Source: Porphyromonas levii DSM 23370
Lineage (GTDB): Bacteria; Bacteroidota; Bacteroidia; Bacteroidales; Porphyromonadaceae
DNA length: 64,000 bases
NCBI RefSeq assembly: GCF_000379925.1
Contig: NZ_KB904250.1
Coordinates: 1-64,000, forward strand
Reading direction: 5' to 3'
Shown: positions 58,908 to 64,000 of the stretch, in pieces
Layout: every line of letters begins with the position of its first letter
Position numbering within the stretch: the first letter of the stretch is position 1
Translations under genes and position numbers: made by a program
Notes under the pieces: generated by a model
Database searches by the model: none
The model's input: only the letters and a program-made list of their open reading frames with translations
What the model was told of the DNA's origin: nothing

Positions 58908-59741
58908 TTACATTCTTAGAAAACTCAGATAGAAGTAGGCAGGCACTGCTACAAAGAGCAGACTGTCTATTCTATCGAGAATCCCACCATGCCCTGGTAG
59001 GATCTTTCCTGAGTCTTTCACACCACAAGAACGCTTGAGAAAGCTCTCAAAGAGATCCCCAAAGGTAGAGAAAAACACCACGATAAGCACAAAGCCTACT
59101 AGCTCTAAGCCAAACCTACCAACACCGAGTAAGTGGACAAAAGCCGTAGTACCTATAAGCGCAACCACGGCACCCCCTATAGTCCCTTCCCAAGTCTTAT
59201 TCGGCGAGACTCTCTGTATCATCTTATGCTTTCCTATAAGCGAACCCACCAGATATGCCCCAGTATCATTGAGCCAGATAGTGATGAAAATAGGCAGCAA
59301 TATTAGCGTCCCCCAACGGAAGTGCTCCTCCGTTGCCGCTAATAGCAAGAATATCATCGGAACAGTGACATAGAAGTGCGAGAAAAAAGCATGTCCCAGC
59401 TCCACACCCGGCTGTCGCTTGATGCGATATATCTCCCCTATCAAGTAGAAAAGGTAATACACCACCAAGGGCAAAGCAGCCATATACACTTCACCGCCGC
59501 ACCTCCATTCATAAGCGATATAGATAGGCAACCCCGCCATCAGGGAGTGCCATATCTTCAGGAAGAGGGCATATTGGTTACTCTTCATCATCGTCTGGTA
59601 CTCATACACACCCAGCATAGCAAAGAGTGCCAGTATCCAAGCCAAGACCTCCACCTTGCCCCAGAATAGGCTACCCAATATCACTCCCACGTATACTGCT
59701 CCAGTAATACTCCTAGTCGCAAGAGACTTTAGCTTTCCCAT
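58908..59741 (-). CDS. cdsA: Phosphatidate cytidylyltransferase
   Basis: CdsA makes CDP-diacylglycerol from CTP and phosphatidate for phospholipid synthesis. It is a 277-aa inner-membrane protein with about eight helices. The family signature near the C-terminus is SGKILPGHGGILDRIDSLL, preceded by WLNDTGAYLVGSLIGKHKM and SPNKTWEGTIGG. The EEP-family gene lies 6 bases upstream on the same strand. Confidence 0.95.
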   Translation of the reverse strand: MGKLKSLATRSITGAVYVGVILGSLFWGKVEVLAWILALFAMLGVYEYQTMMKSNQYALFLKIWHSLMAGLPIYIAYEWRCGGEVYMAALPLVVYYLFYLIGEIYRIKRQPGVELGHAFFSHFYVTVPMIFLLLAATEEHFRWGTLILLPIFITIWLNDTGAYLVGSLIGKHKMIQRVSPNKTWEGTIGGAVVALIGTTAFVHLLGVGRFGLELVGFVLIVVFFSTFGDLFESFLKRSCGVKDSGKILPGHGGILDRIDSLLFVAVPAYFYLSFLRM

Positions 59742-59747
59742 ATTATG

Positions 59748-60875
59748 CTATTTCCAATTAAAGTCCACAATCAAAGGATTGTGGTCGCTATATTCCTTAT
59801 ACTTCGGTATTTTACTTCCTATTGCTTTCGCCTCCCCCTCATAGAAAAGGTGGTCTATCCTAAAGGGCATCCACCTATCGTTAAACGATACGCCTAGTCC
59901 CAACCCCGTTTCCGCATAGGCATCTCTCATACCCGAACGTAGTTGGTGGTAAGTATAGCTCTTAGGGGTATCATTGAGGTCGCCCAATACGATCGTAAGA
60001 TCCGGCTGATACTTCTCCTGCAAATCCTTTAGCTCGGCATGCACACACTCTGCCGCAAAAGCACGCTGATTGAGGTTCGGCCCTAGTCTCCTCTTGACCG
60101 CCATAAACTGCTTCGGCAAGTCCTTTAGCCTTAAATCTCTTAGGTAACCCTTGTACTCCTCTCGTTCGCTCTCTACTAGGCTATAAGACTCCATATGGTT
60201 ATTGACTACCAATATCTTCTTCCCATTAGGAGCTTCCAATAGATAAGCATGCGAGCCATTACCATACGATTCGTACCTTATCTTCTCCTTCGCCTTAATG
60301 GGGAACTTCGAAGCAAAAGCCTGACTCCTATACACATGCACATACGGGTAATCCTTAAGCAAGCGCTTTATCTTCTGGGTCTGTGGGGCATTATCTGGGT
60401 AGTAGTTTGCCTCCTGTAGTGCCACAATATCCGCACCATACTCCCTTATCAGTGCAGGAACCAAAGGCTTATCCCCCATTCCTCGTTCGATAAATCCCTC
60501 CACATTATAGGTCATCACCCTCAAGTCATGTACCTTATTCAGATTATGCCCTAAATTGATAGGGAAATAACTGAAGATATACCCCCAACTAAGGAGCACT
60601 ACTCCAGTATAAACCAAGAAGTAACCCCACTTGCGCCTAATCAGATAGAATAGCCACAGAAATGCCAATACAGCTAGAATCAAGACAAACCCGAGATTTA
60701 AGAAGGCAGGGATCTGTGTCTTTGTGGGTGAGATAAAAGGAGAGAGCATAGCACCAGCATAGATAGCCCAAAAGAGCAAGTTGGGTATAAGTTCTACCAC
60801 CCCCATCGTTGTGCGAAGGATAGAGAACTGTTTGGCTTTTCGCTTAATACTATGACCCTTTTGGTACGTTTTCAT
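59748..60875 (-). CDS. Endonuclease/exonuclease/phosphatase family membrane protein
   Basis: The 375-aa protein has three membrane helices (residues about 25-115) and then an EEP domain: VMTYNVEGF, IVALQEANYY (catalytic Glu), VVNNHMESYSLVE, TIVLGDLNDTP and the DHNPLIVDF end. The active site would face the periplasm or the cytoplasm depending on topology, which I cannot fix. Such proteins hydrolyse phosphodiesters or phosphomonoesters of unknown substrates. It overlaps the second rhomboid gene by 4 bases. Confidence 0.85.
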   Translation of the reverse strand: MKTYQKGHSIKRKAKQFSILRTTMGVVELIPNLLFWAIYAGAMLSPFISPTKTQIPAFLNLGFVLILAVLAFLWLFYLIRRKWGYFLVYTGVVLLSWGYIFSYFPINLGHNLNKVHDLRVMTYNVEGFIERGMGDKPLVPALIREYGADIVALQEANYYPDNAPQTQKIKRLLKDYPYVHVYRSQAFASKFPIKAKEKIRYESYGNGSHAYLLEAPNGKKILVVNNHMESYSLVESEREEYKGYLRDLRLKDLPKQFMAVKRRLGPNLNQRAFAAECVHAELKDLQEKYQPDLTIVLGDLNDTPKSYTYHQLRSGMRDAYAETGLGLGVSFNDRWMPFRIDHLFYEGEAKAIGSKIPKYKEYSDHNPLIVDFNWK

Positions 60876-61513
60876 ACCCCCATCTGCTTTATCTGTTCGC
60901 GCTCAGCCCTATTCAGAGATTGGTAGCCCGACAGATTGACCTTTTCTATCAGCGCACTATCCTCCGCCCTCACCACAGAAAGCCTACCCCATGAAGCGAG
61001 TAGATAGAGCAAACCAACTACATAGCCCACGATATGAATGGATTGCACCACACCACCGATAGCGCTCCTCACTCCTATTTCCAAGACGACTATCCATAGG
61101 ACAAGCGACACGAGCCCCCACCTCTTCCCTAGTCTACGGAATGCCTCTATCGGTACTATTGCAGCAATACCTGATGAAGCCCCCATCAAAATACCATTAC
61201 CTCCAATAAGGAAGATAATACCACCTAGCACCACACCCGAGAGAAATAGTAGCCAATACTCCTTCTCCCTTATACAGCGAGAATTAGCGAACCAAGACAG
61301 AAGTAGTACATTGACACCTACATGTAGCCATCCCGTATGGACAACACCATAGCTCAGTAAACTCCATGGACGTAACCACCACTCGCCCCACTCACTAGAA
61401 AGGGTAAGTGCAGCCACGCTCCCATCTCCACCCACCAATGCCAGCCCAAAGAGGAGCGACACGAGGAGCGGAAGAGCTACCTTGCTATTAATAAAAGTCT
61501 TGCCAATCATCAT
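60872..61513 (-). CDS. Rhomboid family intramembrane protease (second of a pair)
   Basis: The protein of about 213 aa has six helices. The catalytic Ser lies in GASSGIAAIV and the His in HIVGYVVGLL; HTGWLHVGVNVLLL is the HxxxN-bearing helix. I chose ATG 61513 (MMIGKTFINS), which overlaps the end of the first rhomboid gene by 26 bases. The next codon is also ATG. A C-terminal cytoplasmic tail (LSGYQSLNRAEREQIKQMG) is short and conserved-looking. Rhomboids cut within or near membrane helices; the substrate is unknown. Confidence 0.85.
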   Translation of the reverse strand: MMIGKTFINSKVALPLLVSLLFGLALVGGDGSVAALTLSSEWGEWWLRPWSLLSYGVVHTGWLHVGVNVLLLSWFANSRCIREKEYWLLFLSGVVLGGIIFLIGGNGILMGASSGIAAIVPIEAFRRLGKRWGLVSLVLWIVVLEIGVRSAIGGVVQSIHIVGYVVGLLYLLASWGRLSVVRAEDSALIEKVNLSGYQSLNRAEREQIKQMGV

Positions 61514-62153
61514 TACTATTGGTGCGTGCTCGATTCTCCCACACCTTGATGAGTATAAATCCAAAGAGCATACCGCCCAAGTGAGCAAAGTGCGCTACAC
61601 CATCGGCGCTACCTGTCACACCATAGAAGAGCTCTAGAAGTCCATAACCCAGTACGAACCACTTTGCCTTGATAGGAATAGGGATAAAGAGAAAGTAAAT
61701 AGGCGCATTGGGAAACATCATACCGAAACCTAGTAGGATGCCGTAGACAGCACCACTTGCACCAATCGTTAGTAGAGCATCGGAGAAGTACGCCAATTGC
61801 TCGGGACTAAATGAGAGTGTCCATACCAGCTCTTGCATGAGCGCAGCACCGACCCCTGTTACAAGATAAAAGACAAGAAAACGCCAACTACCCCAGATCC
61901 GTTCTAGCGTGCCTCCAAACATCCAGAGGGCAAACATATTGAAGAAGATATGGCTCACACCTCCGTGCATAAACATATAGGTGACCAATTGCCATAGCCC
62001 AAACTGAGCCGACCGAAAGTAGTGCAACCCCATCATATCCGTGAAGTCAACCCCAACCCTCGGCAAAGCCATCTGTGCCAAGAAGGCAATGACATTAATA
62101 ATGATTAGGTTTTTCGTCACGTCCGACACCTTATCTTGCAAACTTATCCTCAT
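61488..62153 (-). CDS. Rhomboid family intramembrane protease (first of a pair)
   Basis: This 221-aa, six-helix protein has MFMHGGVSHIFFNMFALW (H-x-x-x-N type helix), catalytic Ser in IGASGAVYG, and His in HFAHLGGMLFG. It carries no extra domain. The tandem pair of rhomboids with overlapping ends recurs in Bacteroidota. A GG-extended -7 element lies 36 bases upstream. Confidence 0.92.
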   Translation of the reverse strand: MRISLQDKVSDVTKNLIIINVIAFLAQMALPRVGVDFTDMMGLHYFRSAQFGLWQLVTYMFMHGGVSHIFFNMFALWMFGGTLERIWGSWRFLVFYLVTGVGAALMQELVWTLSFSPEQLAYFSDALLTIGASGAVYGILLGFGMMFPNAPIYFLFIPIPIKAKWFVLGYGLLELFYGVTGSADGVAHFAHLGGMLFGFILIKVWENRARTNSNDDWQDFY

Positions 62154-62188
62154 CTACTTATGCTCTTAATACTATATATTACCTCCTA

Positions 62189-62196
62189 CAAAGATA
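62189..62196 (-). promoter_or_regulatory. Promoter of the rhomboid-cdsA operon, extended -7 type
   Basis: On the minus strand TATCTTTG is directly preceded by GGAAAAAGG. It lies between the DUF805 stop and the first rhomboid start, and has no TTTG at -33. Confidence 0.65.
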
Positions 62197-62207
62197 CCTT
62201 TTTCCCT

Positions 62208-62642
62208 TCAGAATCCATTACCCTGATACTTTGGGGATGGACCATAGGCGTTGGCTGCGGGGTGACTATCCTGCATGAGTTTGAAGAGGGCTAGCCCGGC
62301 AATGCCTGTAAGCATCAATTGCAGTAGCTTAGCGCCTTCAAATCCGAAGTCTTGCGCTATTCCGTAGAGTGCTGCATAGAGGACAAAGACAATGTAACCC
62401 TCTTGCCCTACATCCTGATACCTCCGCCACAATACAGCTAGCATCAAAAAGGCATAAAGCCCGAGCAGCCCAGCCATTACCGCTTGAGGGACTGCCTCCC
62501 CCAAGGTGAGCAACCATATCATCACCGCCATCCAAGGGATAGTCACTACCAAACCGAAGCTAAATAGCTCCATACGCCTAGCCCTGCCGCTAAAGCGGAA
62601 TAACCCACCGAAGCCACTCCTCACGCCCTGAAAGAAAGTCAT
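62208..62642 (-). CDS. DUF805 membrane protein
   Basis: The protein of about 144 aa has a conserved N-terminus (GLFRFSGRARRMELFSF) and four membrane helices, as in the DUF805 family (YhaH/YhaI-like). The function is unknown. I chose ATG 62642 (MTFFQGVRSG), next to the stop of the upstream gene; ATG 62657 would overlap it by 14 bases. A short Asn/Pro/Gly-rich end follows the last helix. Confidence 0.75.
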   Translation of the reverse strand: MTFFQGVRSGFGGLFRFSGRARRMELFSFGLVVTIPWMAVMIWLLTLGEAVPQAVMAGLLGLYAFLMLAVLWRRYQDVGQEGYIVFVLYAALYGIAQDFGFEGAKLLQLMLTGIAGLALFKLMQDSHPAANAYGPSPKYQGNGF

Positions 62643-62643
62643 C

Positions 62644-64000
62644 CTACTCCGCTCCATCCTCCAGTGCTCTATAATAATAGACCGAGCCCGTTACAGGTTG
62701 CCGTTCACGATTCGTCACGAGGTCGTATTCACCGACCTTAATCCCTATCAGGCTCTCCGCCGTGAACGCACTCCAAGGGAGGACTACCTGGTTATCCATT
62801 GTCGTAAGATAGGGGGCTTCTTCCCCCGAAGGCACTTCGCCATCCGTCCTTAGGTAAAGTGCGAAAAGCTGATGTGGTTTCGTACGCTTCCAAGATATAT
62901 GAAGCCCCTCTTCCACCCCCTCAAGTAGCAGCTCCTGCTCCTCCATCCACTCGAGTGCCACACCTCTATCTATAGATAGAGATGCGCTTTTTAGCCAATC
63001 TTCAGCAATGAGCTTACGTGTACCCAAACTATTAGAAAGGGCGTGCTCAGCCCTAAACATGGCTGTGCCTGCTAGGTCAGGTATAGTATCGAGATACTGA
63101 AGCTGGCTCTTCACCTCCTGCAGAGGCCAATCCCCCTCACTACGCATCACCATATAAGGACCCATACCCACCACAAGAGGTACGGCGAGTACCTTCTGCC
63201 ACTCCTTTACATAAGGATAGAAGCGATCTCCTCTCTGGTACATCATAGGCACTACAAAATCTATCGTCCCAGCCTTGGACCACGCCACCGGATCCTGCCA
63301 TACCTCATTGTACGCAGTCCACCCGCTCTCACGGAGACCGGGTACATTATCGTATGTTCCCAGTACCGAGGCACTCAGGAGTGTAAAGGGGCTATGCGCC
63401 TTCACCTCTTCGTAGACTTCCGCCACTATCTTATTGATATTTTCTCGTCGCCAATCCTCAAGAGTTCGGCACCCATTATGAGCGTTGAACCTACTCTTAT
63501 CGGGGAAGTCCTTTGCCCTATCAGGATAGCGAATATAGTCGAGATGTACCCCAGCAACATCATAGTTAGCCAACAACTCCTTTACAATCGCCCGCATGTG
63601 CTTACTTGTGGCGGGTTTGGAAGGATCCATATACCAATGCCCTTTATAACGAACCACATCGGAGCGGTGTTGCTTGGGATAAGCCCATGAAGGCATATCC
63701 TGGACATTCCGATTATTACCAATAGGGGTCACTACCAGCCACGCATGGAGCGTCATGCCCCGCTTATGACATTCCTCTATCGCAAAAGCAAGAGGATCAT
63801 AGCCCAAAGTGTAACCGCTATTCGCAGGCACAAAGTCGGTGCTCATAGGCTCTACCTTGGAAGGGTAGATAAGCCGACCTCTGCCGCGTACTTGTAGAAA
63901 AACAGTATTGGTACCAATCGCTTTCAATTCGTCCAGCATTCGTACCAGTTCGCGCTTCTGCTGCTCTTCTCCCGCTCTACTCGTGGTCGATCTACGAGGC
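62644..64000 (-). CDS. GHL10/DUF187-type glycosyl hydrolase-like protein (5' end outside window)
   Basis: The frame is open to the window edge; the internal ATG at 63939 is not the start, since conserved sequence continues before it (QQKRELVRMLDEL). The TIM-barrel domain has TNTVFLQVRGRGRLIYPS, GMTLHAWLVV, VAGVHLDYIRYPD and IDFVVPMMYQRGD, the family's putative active-site blocks. A fibronectin-like C-terminal part follows (LHISWKRTKPHQLFALYLR). Substrates of this family are thought to be cell-wall or other glycans. The signal peptide would lie beyond the edge. Confidence 0.82.
   Translation of the reverse strand, partial: PRRSTTSRAGEEQQKRELVRMLDELKAIGTNTVFLQVRGRGRLIYPSKVEPMSTDFVPANSGYTLGYDPLAFAIEECHKRGMTLHAWLVVTPIGNNRNVQDMPSWAYPKQHRSDVVRYKGHWYMDPSKPATSKHMRAIVKELLANYDVAGVHLDYIRYPDRAKDFPDKSRFNAHNGCRTLEDWRRENINKIVAEVYEEVKAHSPFTLLSASVLGTYDNVPGLRESGWTAYNEVWQDPVAWSKAGTIDFVVPMMYQRGDRFYPYVKEWQKVLAVPLVVGMGPYMVMRSEGDWPLQEVKSQLQYLDTIPDLAGTAMFRAEHALSNSLGTRKLIAEDWLKSASLSIDRGVALEWMEEQELLLEGVEEGLHISWKRTKPHQLFALYLRTDGEVPSGEEAPYLTTMDNQVVLPWSAFTAESLIGIKVGEYDLVTNRERQPVTGSVYYYRALEDGAE

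Overview
The window is a chromosomal segment of a Bacteroidota bacterium, most likely Porphyromonas or a close relative. The evidence is the type IX secretion protein PorV next to ispF, GLPGLI-family proteins, a type V (FimA/Mfa-like) fimbrial locus with DUF3575 and DUF3868 partners, PnuT with thiamine pyrophosphokinase, and promoters of the Bacteroidota type (TTTG, about 20 bp, TAnnTTTG). I see no plasmid, prophage or CRISPR array.

Layout. 1-2210: the right end of an IS66-type element that has cut off the front of cbiZ, then a tandem 22-bp repeat array and a yjdI/yjdJ pair in which yjdJ is frameshifted. 2.5-6.4 kb: a first cassette of a small secreted peptide gene (broken), a GLPGLI protein and a large outer-membrane barrel. 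6.4-12.2 kb: PAS protein, manC, radC, an FHA protein and a second, unlinked barrel. 12.2-20.5 kb: an eleven-gene minus-strand operon, largely translationally coupled, from pnuT and thiamine pyrophosphokinase through rnhA, hemH, an MBL hydrolase, a BASS transporter, DUF695 and a NitT/TauT-type ABC transporter to a porin. 20.5-21.2 kb: a wrecked four-helix-bundle gene carrying an inverted-repeat element, and a solitary copy of the IS66 end. 21.2-31.3 kb: the fimbrial operon (minus strand), with a long leader holding a perfect promoter, a (CT)22 tract and an intrinsic terminator.

31.5-46.3 kb is mostly housekeeping: purM, prfA, a second 22-bp repeat array, a HemD-like protein with a signal peptide, two tRNA-Leu genes, ffh, folD, a membrane HD phosphohydrolase, an ECF sigma factor with a membrane protein and a Spy-like periplasmic protein, ispF-porV, a degenerate FAH-fold protein, rex, NUDIX and holA. 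46.4-52.8 kb is accessory: an HsdR N-terminal-domain protein, an IS3-type transposase relic, and a duplicated peptide-GLPGLI cassette ending in another large barrel. 52.8-64 kb is again mainly core: a stand-alone GT5 domain, DUF4270 lipoprotein, AddB-like nuclease, lipB, cdsA, an EEP-family phosphatase, two rhomboids, DUF805 and a GH10-like hydrolase cut by the window edge.

The best candidate for an undescribed system is the repeated cassette of a short Sec-secreted Cys peptide, a GLPGLI protein and a CarboxypepD_reg/TonB-receptor-like barrel. It occurs at two loci and is duplicated at one. Several peptide copies are broken, one of them at a T7 tract inside its signal peptide, and the copies share a promoter layout and leader hairpins. 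Other strong signals are two four-unit 22-bp arrays, the fimbrial leader, and an extended -7 promoter class with GG directly before TAnnTTTG and no TTTG at -33.
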